Shown here: one piece after another, positions 34,173 to 41,907 of the stretch
Layout: each line of letters starts with the position of its first letter
Numbering within the stretch: the stretch's first letter is position 1
Source of the DNA: Methylopila sp. M107
Lineage (GTDB): Bacteria > Pseudomonadota > Alphaproteobacteria > Rhizobiales > Methylopilaceae
Direction of reading: 5' to 3'
Assembly (NCBI RefSeq): GCF_000384475.1
Contig: NZ_ARWB01000001.1
Span: forward strand, 2,894,176 to 2,958,175
Length of the DNA stretch: 64,000 nt
Translations under genes and position numbers: made by a program
The notes under the pieces: generated by a model
Seen by the model: the letters and a program-made list of their open reading frames with translations, nothing else
What the model was told of the DNA's origin: nothing
Databases searched by the model: none

Positions 34173-35861
34173 ATGAACCGCTTCGCCTTCCTGCTCGACC
34201 GCCTGTCCTACGAGCCGCGCCGCAACGCCAAGATCCGGCTGATCGCGGATTATCTGCGCGAAACCCCCGACCCCGAGCGCGGCTGGGCGCTCGCGGCGCT
34301 CACCGGCGCGTTGAAATTCCGGCACGCCAAGTCCGGGCTCATCCGCGGTCTCATCACCGAGCGCGTCGACCCGATCCTTTTCGGCCTGTCCTACGACTAT
34401 GTCGGCGATCTCGCCGAAACCGTCGCGCTGATGTGGCCGGGCGAGACGCGCGCGAACCGGGCGCCGCCGCTGTCGGAAATCGTCGAGGGACTTTCGACCA
34501 CCGCCAAGCTCGACCTGCCAAAGCGGCTCGAGGCCTGGCTCGACGCTCTCGACGAGACTGGCCGCTGGGCATTGCTCAAGCTGATCACGGGTTCGCTCCG
34601 CATCGGCGCGTCGGCGCGGCTCGCCAAGACCGCGGTCGCGGCGCTCGGAGACGGGATCAAGCCGGACGACGTCGAGCTGGTCTGGCCGGGGCTGGAGCCG
34701 CCTTACGAAGACCTGTTCGCCTGGGTCGAGGGGCGGGGCGAGAAACCTTTCGCGGAGGACCCGGCGCCGTTCCGGCCGCCGATGCTCGCCCACCCACTGG
34801 AAGACGCGAACTTTCGAGTGTTCGACCCGAAAGATTTCGTCGCCGAATGGAAGTGGGACGGCATCCGCGTGCAGGCCTCGGCCGGCATGGACCATGAGGG
34901 CCGCCATGTCGCCCGCCTCTGGAGCCGTTCGGGCGAGGACGTTTCAGGCGCCTTTCCGGACCTCGTCGAGGCGCTGACCTTCGAGGGCGCTATCGACGGC
35001 GAGCTGCTGATCCTGCGCGAGGGCCGCGTCCAGACGTTCAATGTCCTGCAGCAGCGGCTGAACCGGAAGAGCGTGACGCCAAAGCTGCTCAGCGAGTTCC
35101 CGGCGCACATCCGCGCCTACGATCTGCTGTTCGACGGCGACGAAGACCTGCGCGCAAAACCGTTCGAGGAGCGGCGCAAGCGCCTCGTGGCTTTTATCAC
35201 GCGCGAGCGCAACCCCGTCGTCGACCTGTCGCCCATCGTGCCGTTCGACGACTGGGACGGGCTCGCGGCGGCGCGGCTCGATCCGGCCTCGGCCGGCGCG
35301 GGCGAGGATGCGGCGGCGGTCGAGGGGCTGATGGTGAAGCGCCGCGACAGCCCGTATGTCGTCGGGCGGCCCAAGGGCCTCTGGTTCAAGTGGAAGCACG
35401 ACCCGATGACGGTCGACGCCGTCATGATGTACGCCCAGCGCGGGCACGGAAAACGCTCTTCTTTCTATTCGGACTACACATTCGGCGTTTGGCGCGACGC
35501 GGAGCAGGGTCAAGAGCTGGTGCCGGTCGGCAAGGCCTATTTCGGCTTCACCGATGAGGAGCTGACCGAACTCGACCGCTTCGTGCGGAAGAACACCACC
35601 AACCGGTTCGGACCGGTGCGCGAAGTGGTCCACACCGATACCCAAGGGCTGGTGCTGGAGATCGCCTTCGAGGGGATCGCGCGCTCGGCGCGGCACAAAT
35701 CCGGGGTCGCGATGCGGTTTCCTCGGGTGGCGCGCATCCGCTGGGACAAGCCGACCGCGGAGGCCGACCGCCTGGAGAGTCTGGAGAAGCTGATCGAGGA
35801 GCGGGAAGCGTCCCCCTCCCCCTTGCGGGGAGGGGTTAGGGGTGGGGGTGGCGCAGGATGA
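34173..35861 (+). CDS. ATP-dependent DNA ligase (damage-response, LigC/LigB-like)
   Basis: This 562-residue ligase has an N-terminal DNA-binding domain (about 1-200), the adenylation domain with nucleophile Lys227 in EWKWDGIRV, then DGELLI, EGLMVKRRDSPY and WFKWKHDPMTVD, and an OB-fold C-terminal domain ending near AMRFPRVARIRWDKP. It is the ligase of the helicase/exonuclease/PdeM repair set. The last about 16 residues (SPSPLRGGVRGGGGAG) are encoded by a palindromic repeat arm (35811-35851). The ATG at 34173 is chosen since upstream in-frame codons lie in the family C repeat. Confidence 0.93.
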   Translation: MNRFAFLLDRLSYEPRRNAKIRLIADYLRETPDPERGWALAALTGALKFRHAKSGLIRGLITERVDPILFGLSYDYVGDLAETVALMWPGETRANRAPPLSEIVEGLSTTAKLDLPKRLEAWLDALDETGRWALLKLITGSLRIGASARLAKTAVAALGDGIKPDDVELVWPGLEPPYEDLFAWVEGRGEKPFAEDPAPFRPPMLAHPLEDANFRVFDPKDFVAEWKWDGIRVQASAGMDHEGRHVARLWSRSGEDVSGAFPDLVEALTFEGAIDGELLILREGRVQTFNVLQQRLNRKSVTPKLLSEFPAHIRAYDLLFDGDEDLRAKPFEERRKRLVAFITRERNPVVDLSPIVPFDDWDGLAAARLDPASAGAGEDAAAVEGLMVKRRDSPYVVGRPKGLWFKWKHDPMTVDAVMMYAQRGHGKRSSFYSDYTFGVWRDAEQGQELVPVGKAYFGFTDEELTELDRFVRKNTTNRFGPVREVVHTDTQGLVLEIAFEGIARSARHKSGVAMRFPRVARIRWDKPTAEADRLESLEKLIEEREASPSPLRGGVRGGGGAG

Positions 35862-35953
35862 GGCGTAAGCGTTTGACGTAGAGCGGCTTCGGCGTCGGCG
35901 GTTCCTTCTGAACCACCCCCACCCCTAACCCCTCCCCGCAAGGGGGAGGGGGA
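35811..35953. repeat. 41-bp perfect inverted repeat closing two convergent genes
   Basis: Arms 35811-35851 and 35913-35953 are exact reverse complements (41 of 41, C-rich: TCCCCCTCCCCCTTGCGGGG at the outer end) around a 61-bp centre. The left arm encodes the ligase C-terminus and the right arm encodes the last residues (PLPLAGRG) of the NTP transferase. The ligase stop is in the centre. It probably works as a bidirectional terminator. Confidence 0.93.
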
Positions 35954-36692
35954 CAGCCTCTTCCACCAACCGTCGCACCAGGATCAGATCCTCCGGCTTG
36001 TCGACGTCGATCGCGGCGCGGCCGAAGGGCATGATGACCGGGCCGGCCGTCAGCCCGCCGGACATGCGCTCGACTTCCGTGGCGACGCGCTCGGTGGTGA
36101 GGCGCCCGGTCGCGGCGGCGAGGATCGCGCGGGGGCCGAGCTTGCGGAGCAGCTTGAGCGGGCGCTTGCGCAGCGCCTCGAATTCCCGCCACAGCTCCAC
36201 GCCGCGAAGCGAATCCATGTCCCGCAGGTAGAACAGGTTGCAGCCGGAAAACCGGCCGTCGGCGAGCTTCAGGAACGTGCGCTTGGTGTCCGGGGTCTCG
36301 GCCATCACCACGTCGGACTTCGCGACCCCGACCGCGACCTGCCTGTCGGGCAGATTGTCGAGGAAGTAGCGCACCCATTCGGGCTCGAGCAGGGCGTGAT
36401 CGGCGGTCGTTATCAGCGCCGGCGCGCCGAGCGCCGTCACGCCCTCGACGACGCTTTCGCTGAGCGTCTTGGCGGATTTTATGACCTCGACGTCGAGATA
36501 AGCGAGCGCGGCCGGGCGGTTCGACGACACCAGGATGCGATCGATCCGGCCGCTCGCGCGCAGCGCCCCGATCACGCGCTCGATCATCGGTACGCCGCCG
36601 ATCGGGATCAGCGCCTTGTGCTCGACGCCGGCGAACTCCGCAAGCTTGTCGCCGCCCTTGCGCACGCCCGCGAGGATCAGGGCGGAGGTCAC
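35925..36692 (-). CDS. MobA-like NTP transferase in the sphingolipid operon
   Basis: This 255-residue nucleotidyltransferase has an N-terminal signature ALILAGVRKGGDKLAEFAGV (NTP-binding loop of the MobA/IspD-like fold), ALIPIGGVPMIERVIGAL, and metal-site TTADHALL. It would attach CMP or another nucleotide to a phosphorylated alcohol or sugar. The GTG start overlaps the stop of the ceramide synthase gene (GTGA), making it the last gene of a five-gene operon (HIT, LptF, LptG, bCerS, this). A role in making an activated head group for a sphingolipid is inferred from context. The C-terminal PLPLAGRG comes from a palindromic repeat. Confidence 0.8.
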   Translation of the reverse strand: MTSALILAGVRKGGDKLAEFAGVEHKALIPIGGVPMIERVIGALRASGRIDRILVSSNRPAALAYLDVEVIKSAKTLSESVVEGVTALGAPALITTADHALLEPEWVRYFLDNLPDRQVAVGVAKSDVVMAETPDTKRTFLKLADGRFSGCNLFYLRDMDSLRGVELWREFEALRKRPLKLLRKLGPRAILAAATGRLTTERVATEVERMSGGLTAGPVIMPFGRAAIDVDKPEDLILVRRLVEEAVPLPLAGRG

Positions 36693-37834
36693 GACGCGGC
36701 GGCCGAGGCCGGCGCGAGCTGCTTCGAATAGACCCGGTAGGTCTTGTAGGCCGAGCCGCCGCCGAGCGCCTCGCCGATGTGGCGCATCGGCTTGTTGGTC
36801 TCGAGCACCCAGGACATCTCGACGTGGCGCACGTTGCGGGCGCGGCCCTCCTCGCGGAACTTCTCGAAGATGTAGAGCGGCAGCATCTGGCCGAGAACGT
36901 TGCGGTGGAACTCCTTGCGCACGCCCATCAGCGGGATGCGGCCCGACCGGTAGGTGCGGCGCTTCAGCCGCCACACCAGCTTCGCCCAACCGAAGGGCAG
37001 CAGACTGCCGTTCAGGTCGCGGATCATCTCGTTGAGGTTCGGCAGCGACAGGCCGAAGGCGGCGGCCCTGCCGTTCACCTCGACGAACCACAGCAGCCGG
37101 TCGTCGAGCAGCGGCTTCATGGATTTCGCCATGTGCTCGAGCTCGTCCTGCCCGAACGGCAGAAAGCCCCAGTTTTCCGACCAGGCGTCGTTGAATATGT
37201 CGACGAGCGTCTTCAGCTCCTCGTCGTAGCGCGACCAGTCCATGTGGCGGATGACCACCTCCGGCGGCTTCGGCCGGGAGAGGAGGCGCTCGATCGACTT
37301 CGGGAACGGCACTTCCGTGTCGTGCAGATAGGCGTACAGATCCATCGCCTTGGCGTAACCCTCCGCCTCGACGCGGGGCCCAAGATAAGGCTTGTCATGC
37401 GGCATCAGCAGCATCGGCGGCGTGTCGAAGCCGTCGATCAGCAGGCCCGTCTCCTCGTTGATCGAGAGGTTGAACGGTCCCTGGACCTCCGTCTTGCCGC
37501 GCTGCTCAAGCCAGCGTTCCGCGGTGCGGAACAGCGCATGGACGACCGCCTGGTCGTCTTCCGCCGCGAGCAGGCCGAACTGCCCGATGGAGCCCAGCCT
37601 CGGGTCGGCCTGCGCGCTGATCCGGCCGACCGGCCGGCCGCCGCGCCGCGCGATCCACAGCCGGTGCTCGATCTTCTGGAGAAGCGGGTTGGCCTTCGGC
37701 GACAAGGCCTGCCGACGCTCGAGGTTGAGCGGCGCGACATAGGCCGGATCGGTCGCATGGATCGCGTTCGGCAGCGCGATGAACTCGCCAAGGTCGCCGG
37801 AGGACTGGACCGGCCGGATCTCGATTCCGCTCAC
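36689..37834 (-). CDS. Bacterial ceramide synthase candidate (bCerS/YghO-like GNAT)
   Basis: This 381-residue acyltransferase-fold protein belongs to the YghO-like family that includes the bacterial ceramide synthase of Caulobacter. Characteristic segments are DPAYVAPLNLERRQALSPKA, GPFNLSINEETGLLIDGFD, MPHDKPYLGPRVEAEGYAKA, FNDAWSENWGFLPFGQDE and ALGGGSAYKTYRVYSK. In that pathway it acylates the sphingoid base made by serine palmitoyltransferase, whose gene lies 6 kb away. The GTG at 37834 overlaps the lptG stop (GTGA), and its own stop overlaps the NTP transferase start. A function other than N-acylation of a long-chain base cannot be excluded by sequence alone. Confidence 0.78.
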   Translation of the reverse strand: MSGIEIRPVQSSGDLGEFIALPNAIHATDPAYVAPLNLERRQALSPKANPLLQKIEHRLWIARRGGRPVGRISAQADPRLGSIGQFGLLAAEDDQAVVHALFRTAERWLEQRGKTEVQGPFNLSINEETGLLIDGFDTPPMLLMPHDKPYLGPRVEAEGYAKAMDLYAYLHDTEVPFPKSIERLLSRPKPPEVVIRHMDWSRYDEELKTLVDIFNDAWSENWGFLPFGQDELEHMAKSMKPLLDDRLLWFVEVNGRAAAFGLSLPNLNEMIRDLNGSLLPFGWAKLVWRLKRRTYRSGRIPLMGVRKEFHRNVLGQMLPLYIFEKFREEGRARNVRHVEMSWVLETNKPMRHIGEALGGGSAYKTYRVYSKQLAPASAAAS

Positions 37835-38961
37835 GCTCCGGCCTCCGCGGGCAGGCCCACCGGGGGCCGCCCCCTGCGCGCAGGCTTCCAGCCGGCGTCG
37901 ATCCGCCAGATCCGGAACGCCCCGATGACCGCGAACGCCGCCACCCCCGACCACGCGCCGATGGTCGGCCGGACGACGCCGGTCAGTCCAAGCGTCGTCA
38001 ACAGCCCGTCGGTCAGCAGGAAGCCGAGGCCGGCGAGCAGCGCGAACGCCATGTGGCGGGTGGAGCGGACGTCGCGCCAGTTGAGGAGCGCAGCCGGCAT
38101 GGCCAGAAGGACCATGACGATCAGTCCGAGAGGCATGGCGTAGACCCGTTCGACCAGCGTTTCATAGAATGGCAGCGGCGCGTTGGGCGTCTGTTGACCG
38201 GCCAGGACCTTGCGGGCCGAGTCGAGCGAGATGCGGCTTTCCGGGCTCAAAGCTCCGAGCACGTCGTCGGGCGTCATCGTGGTCGTCCACACGCCGTCCG
38301 CGGGCGTCTTCTGGCTCAGCGTGTCGCGCGTCCACGAGATCTTCTCGGCGCCCGAGAGCGTCCACTTGCCGTCGCGCCAGCGCGCTTCCCGCGCAGTGGT
38401 GCGCGCGGTGACGATCTTGTCGGGCCCGCGGTCGTAGACGCGCACTTCTTTCAGGCGTCGGCCGCGGTCGCTGACCCGGTCGAAGGTGATGATGTCGTCG
38501 CCGACGCGCAGCCGCGTGATCTTTGTGTCGCGCATGCCTTCCTGCCTGTTCTCCAGCCGCTGCGTGATCTGGATCGCAAGCTTCGACTGGGCGCGCGGCG
38601 CCACGACGTCGATCAGCGTGGAATGCAGGATGACGAGCACGAGCGCGCCGGGCAGCATCATGAGATAGATGTTGAAGACCCCGCGCCCGGCCGAGCGCAT
38701 CGCGGAGATCTCGCTGTTGCGGGCGAACAGCGCGAGCGTGAGCAGCGCGCCGATCAGCGTGCCGAGCGGCATCGCATGGACCAGCAGGATCGGCATGCGC
38801 AGCCCGGCATAGAGCAGGATGCCGCTGACGCCCTCGCCGGCGTCGACGATGTCGCCGGCGTTGTCGACGAGGTCGAGCACTTCCGCGATGAAAGCGAGGA
38901 TCAGGGTCGCGACGATCGCGAGCTTGACGAGCATGACGCTGAGATAGCGGGCGAAGCGCAT
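37831..38961 (-). CDS. LptG-like permease of the LptF/LptG (YjgP/YjgQ) family
   Basis: This 376-residue inner-membrane protein has three N-terminal helices (LVKLAIVATLILAFIAEVLD, MPILLVHAMPLGTLIGALL, IYLMMLPGALVLVILHSTLI), a periplasmic beta-jellyroll (about 110-270) and three C-terminal helices. In canonical LPS export, LptF and LptG join LptB to move LPS onto the LptC-A-D bridge. Here the gene starts 2 bp after lptF and its stop overlaps the bCerS start, so it is built into the sphingolipid operon. It could be the housekeeping copy or a copy dedicated to sphingolipid export. Confidence 0.88.
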   Translation of the reverse strand: MRFARYLSVMLVKLAIVATLILAFIAEVLDLVDNAGDIVDAGEGVSGILLYAGLRMPILLVHAMPLGTLIGALLTLALFARNSEISAMRSAGRGVFNIYLMMLPGALVLVILHSTLIDVVAPRAQSKLAIQITQRLENRQEGMRDTKITRLRVGDDIITFDRVSDRGRRLKEVRVYDRGPDKIVTARTTAREARWRDGKWTLSGAEKISWTRDTLSQKTPADGVWTTTMTPDDVLGALSPESRISLDSARKVLAGQQTPNAPLPFYETLVERVYAMPLGLIVMVLLAMPAALLNWRDVRSTRHMAFALLAGLGFLLTDGLLTTLGLTGVVRPTIGAWSGVAAFAVIGAFRIWRIDAGWKPARRGRPPVGLPAEAGA

Positions 38962-38963
38962 GG

Positions 38964-40166
38964 TCAGCCTCCCGCCGCCTGAGGCTCGGGCGCGGTCCGC
39001 TTGCGCGTCGCGCGCACGAACGCGGCGCGGACGCCGTCGATCGCGCGCGAGATCAGCGTGTCGCCGGGCCGATCCGTGCTGGTCCGGAACAGCAGGACCG
39101 ACAGGCCGAGGAACAGCAGGAACGGCGCCCAACAGGTCACCACCGCGGGCGCGAGGCCCTTGTGGGCGAGCGTCTCCCCGATCTGCAGGGAGTTATGATA
39201 GACGACCATCGCGACGCCGGCCGCCACCATGTTGGCGATGCGCGCGTTCCGGCGCATCGTCATCGAGAGCGGCACGATCAGCAGCGGCAGGAAGGCGAGC
39301 GACAGCGAGCGCGCCAGGCGCCCGTGGAACTCCGCCGAGAGCTCGCGATAATAGCCCTTGGACACCGGCCCGCGCATCTCGCTCCAGAGCTCGAACATGT
39401 CGAGCTCGCGCTCGTTGCCGCCGCGCGGGCGGAACGGCGGCGCTTCAAGGTCGAACTTCTTGTCGAGCACGAACTCCTTGAAGCGGAGCGTGCTCGGCTC
39501 CGGACCGCCAAGATCGCGCACCGCCGCGCCGTTGAAGAGCTTCAGCTGGATCGCGGACTCGTCGGGCGTCAGTTCGAGCCGGCCGGTCGAGGCGGACGTC
39601 ACGACGTCCTGTCCGTCCTTGCGGTTCTGGATGAACACGCCCTTGAGGCCGCGGCCGGTCTTGTCGACTTCGTCGGCCGTGACCGTCAGGCCGTCCTTGA
39701 CGCTGATGAAGGTGGCGGCCGGCGCGTGCGCGCGCCAGGCGTAGGCCGTGCTCTGGTTGATGATCTCGCGGTACACGTAGCGGCAATAAGGCGAGGCGAA
39801 GCCGACCACGAGGATCGAGAGCAGGCTGAGCACGCAGCCGAGGATGATGAGCGGCCGCGTCATCGTGCGGACGGAGACGCCGGAGGCCAGCCCCGCCTCG
39901 AGCTCGGCCCCGAGGCTGAGCTTCGAGATCGCGCTGTAGACCCCGAGCGCGAAACCCGCGGGCATCGCGAAGCCGAGATAATGCGGCACCAGATTGCCCG
40001 CGAGCGCGAACGCGATGAACACCGGCGCGCCCGCGGTCGCCAGGATGTCGATCAGGCGCAGGATGCGCTCGAGCAGCAGCGCGGTGAGCACGATGCTGAG
40101 CGAGATCAGCATCGGCTTCAGCGTGAGCCCGAGAATGTAGCGGTCGAGAATGCGCAATTTCAGCAT
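38964..40166 (-). CDS. LptF-like permease of the LptF/LptG (YjgP/YjgQ) family
   Basis: This 400-residue protein has the same six-helix plus jellyroll plan as LptG: ILDRYILGLTLKPMLISLS at the start, FAMPAGFALGVYSAISKLS, a periplasmic domain (about 125-275), then SLAFLPLLIVPLSMTMRRNA and later helices. A segment GAELEAGLASGVSVRTMTRP matches the cytoplasmic coupling helix that contacts the LptB ATPase. No lptB, lptC, lptA or lptD gene is in the window. The ATG at 40166 shares a base with the stop of the HIT gene (TGATG). Confidence 0.88.
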   Translation of the reverse strand: MLKLRILDRYILGLTLKPMLISLSIVLTALLLERILRLIDILATAGAPVFIAFALAGNLVPHYLGFAMPAGFALGVYSAISKLSLGAELEAGLASGVSVRTMTRPLIILGCVLSLLSILVVGFASPYCRYVYREIINQSTAYAWRAHAPAATFISVKDGLTVTADEVDKTGRGLKGVFIQNRKDGQDVVTSASTGRLELTPDESAIQLKLFNGAAVRDLGGPEPSTLRFKEFVLDKKFDLEAPPFRPRGGNERELDMFELWSEMRGPVSKGYYRELSAEFHGRLARSLSLAFLPLLIVPLSMTMRRNARIANMVAAGVAMVVYHNSLQIGETLAHKGLAPAVVTCWAPFLLFLGLSVLLFRTSTDRPGDTLISRAIDGVRAAFVRATRKRTAPEPQAAGG

Positions 40167-40603
40167 CAGGCTTGCGACCACCGCGACTTGAGCGCCGAGA
40201 CCAGCGCATCGAGCGCCTCGCCCGCGAGGTCGACGCCGGAGGCGAGGTCCGGCGGACCCGGCCAGCCCTTGTCCGGATAGGCGACGCCGGCATGCTCGCG
40301 CGCGCCCTCATAGCGCGGGATCACGTGAAAGTGGACGTCCGGGTCGACCATCATCAGCATCAGATAGTTGATCCGCTCGTAGCCGACATGAGCGCGGAGG
40401 ACGCGCTCGATTGTCCGCACGGCCTCAGCGAGGTCGGCGAAGGCCTCGGGGGAGACGTCCGAAAACGCCGTGGCCTCGTCCCGGCAGACCAGCACCAGCG
40501 AGCCGAGCGTCGGCTGCTTCGGGCGCACGAGCACGGTCCAGCGGCCCGCTTCGGCGATCGCCGTATGGGGAAAGCCGAATTTCTGCATCGTCGCGTTCGT
40601 CAT
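40166..40603 (-). CDS. HIT family protein, first gene of the LptFG-bCerS operon
   Basis: This 145-residue protein has the histidine triad segment as DPDVHFHVIPRYEG, where the first His of the H-x-H-x-H motif is Asp while the two later His remain. HIT enzymes hydrolyse or transfer nucleotides from dinucleotides and nucleotidyl-phosphates. An N-terminal segment WTVLVRPKQPTLGSLVLVCR fits the nucleotide-binding fold. Its position at the head of an operon holding an NTP transferase suggests a role in nucleotide-activated head-group chemistry, by inference only. The ATG at 40603 is followed by MTNATMQKFGF; longer frames run into the divergent promoter region. Confidence 0.82.
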   Translation of the reverse strand: MTNATMQKFGFPHTAIAEAGRWTVLVRPKQPTLGSLVLVCRDEATAFSDVSPEAFADLAEAVRTIERVLRAHVGYERINYLMLMMVDPDVHFHVIPRYEGAREHAGVAYPDKGWPGPPDLASGVDLAGEALDALVSALKSRWSQA

Positions 40604-40749
40604 GTCGTCGTCGTATTCCCGCCCAGGGTCGTCGCAGACGTTCCGCGCCCTTGATAAGGCGCGATCATGGCCGCGGCGCTGGCACCATAAGGATTTCGCC
40701 GCTAAACGACAGGCCGGATAGTCCCGGACGCAATGGAAACGCAACAGGA
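40604..40749. promoter_or_regulatory. Divergent intergenic region between the two sphingolipid transcription units
   Basis: This 146-bp region separates the HIT-LptF-LptG-bCerS-NTP transferase operon (minus strand) from the CDP-alcohol phosphatidyltransferase gene (plus strand), so it must hold both promoters. AACAGGAATG gives a fair ribosome-binding site for the plus-strand gene. No clear consensus promoter or operator was recognised. Confidence 0.5.
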
Positions 40750-41883
40750 ATGACGGAACCGACGATATCTGCGGGTAGCCGCACGGCCATTCTGGTCGGC
40801 GCGTCCACTGTGACGATCTGGGGCATGAGCTCGGCGGAGCGCCTCAAGCGGCAGCTGGAGCGCGCGGGCGTGAAGGACGTGCGGGCGAACGCGGATGGTC
40901 TCGACCCGCAGGCCGATGCGCTGATTCTCAGGCTCGACTGGGCCTATGAGCAGCGTCTCATCGATGCGTTGGCGATTCGCCCCGGCGCATGCCTGGTCTC
41001 GGGCGCGGAGGCGGTCGCGGCCAACGTTCCCGGCGCGAGCGCGCAAGACGCCGCAGGCGCCGTTGCAAGGGGGGAGATGCCGCAAGGAACCGAGGAACTC
41101 GACTCGGAAGGCCTCGGCGGATCCTACAACCGAAAACTCCGCAAGCGCGAGATCGCCTATCTGATCCCGTTGTCGGAAGAGACCGTGGGCGACGTCGAGG
41201 AGCGCAGCTTCGCGGGCTCCTACAAGGGCGTGACCGATTTCGTCACGAAGTTCTGGTGGCCGCGGCCGGCGCGCGCCGTGACGAAGTGGTGCGCCGAACG
41301 GTCGATTTCGCCCAATCAGGTGACCTATCTCGGCCTGTTCCTGATGTTCCTCGCGCTGTTCCTGTTCTGGAACGGCAATTTTCTGCTCGGGCTGATCCCG
41401 GCGTGGATCATGACCTTCCTCGACACGGTCGACGGCAAGCTCGCGCGCGTCACCATGACGTCCTCGAAGTTTGGCGACATCCTCGACCACGGCATCGACC
41501 TGATCCACCCGCCGTTCTGGTGGATCGCCTGGATCTACGGGCTGCCGAAGGCGGGCTTTCCGGTCGACTACGCGGCCCTGATGGTCTGGACCATCATCGG
41601 CGGCTATGTCGTGCAGCGCATCCTCGAGGGCGCTTTCATCCGCCTGTGGGGCTTCCACATGCATGTCTGGCGGCCGTTCGACTCGATGTTCCGGCTCTAC
41701 ACCGCACGGCGCAACCCGAACCTCGTGATCCTGACGCTGTTCACGCTGGTCTGGCGGCCGGATCTCGGCATGGCGGCGGTGTGTATTTGGATCGTGCTGT
41801 CGCTCGTCGTCCACGCGTTCCAGATCGTGCAGGGCGCGGTGGCGAACCGGCGCGCGCCGCTCGTCTCCTGGCTCGACGCGTGA
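40750..41883 (+). CDS. CDP-alcohol phosphatidyltransferase family protein
   Basis: This 377-residue protein has a roughly 150-residue N-terminal soluble domain (opening ISAGSRTAILVGASTV) and a C-terminal membrane domain of about six helices with the full CDP-alcohol phosphotransferase motif: DG-KL-AR-x8-G-x3-D-x3-D in VDGKLARVTMTSSKFGDILD, then HGID. Such enzymes swap CMP from a CDP-lipid or CDP-alcohol for an alcohol. In this locus it is a candidate for attaching a phospho-alcohol head group to ceramide. The separate NTP transferase at 35.9 kb makes the pair resemble a split version of fused cytidylyltransferase-phosphatidyltransferase enzymes. It is followed 24 bp on by the lipid kinase gene. 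Confidence 0.88.
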   Translation: MTEPTISAGSRTAILVGASTVTIWGMSSAERLKRQLERAGVKDVRANADGLDPQADALILRLDWAYEQRLIDALAIRPGACLVSGAEAVAANVPGASAQDAAGAVARGEMPQGTEELDSEGLGGSYNRKLRKREIAYLIPLSEETVGDVEERSFAGSYKGVTDFVTKFWWPRPARAVTKWCAERSISPNQVTYLGLFLMFLALFLFWNGNFLLGLIPAWIMTFLDTVDGKLARVTMTSSKFGDILDHGIDLIHPPFWWIAWIYGLPKAGFPVDYAALMVWTIIGGYVVQRILEGAFIRLWGFHMHVWRPFDSMFRLYTARRNPNLVILTLFTLVWRPDLGMAAVCIWIVLSLVVHAFQIVQGAVANRRAPLVSWLDA

Positions 41884-41907
41884 GCGCAGGCTGATGGGAA
41901 GGGCAAA

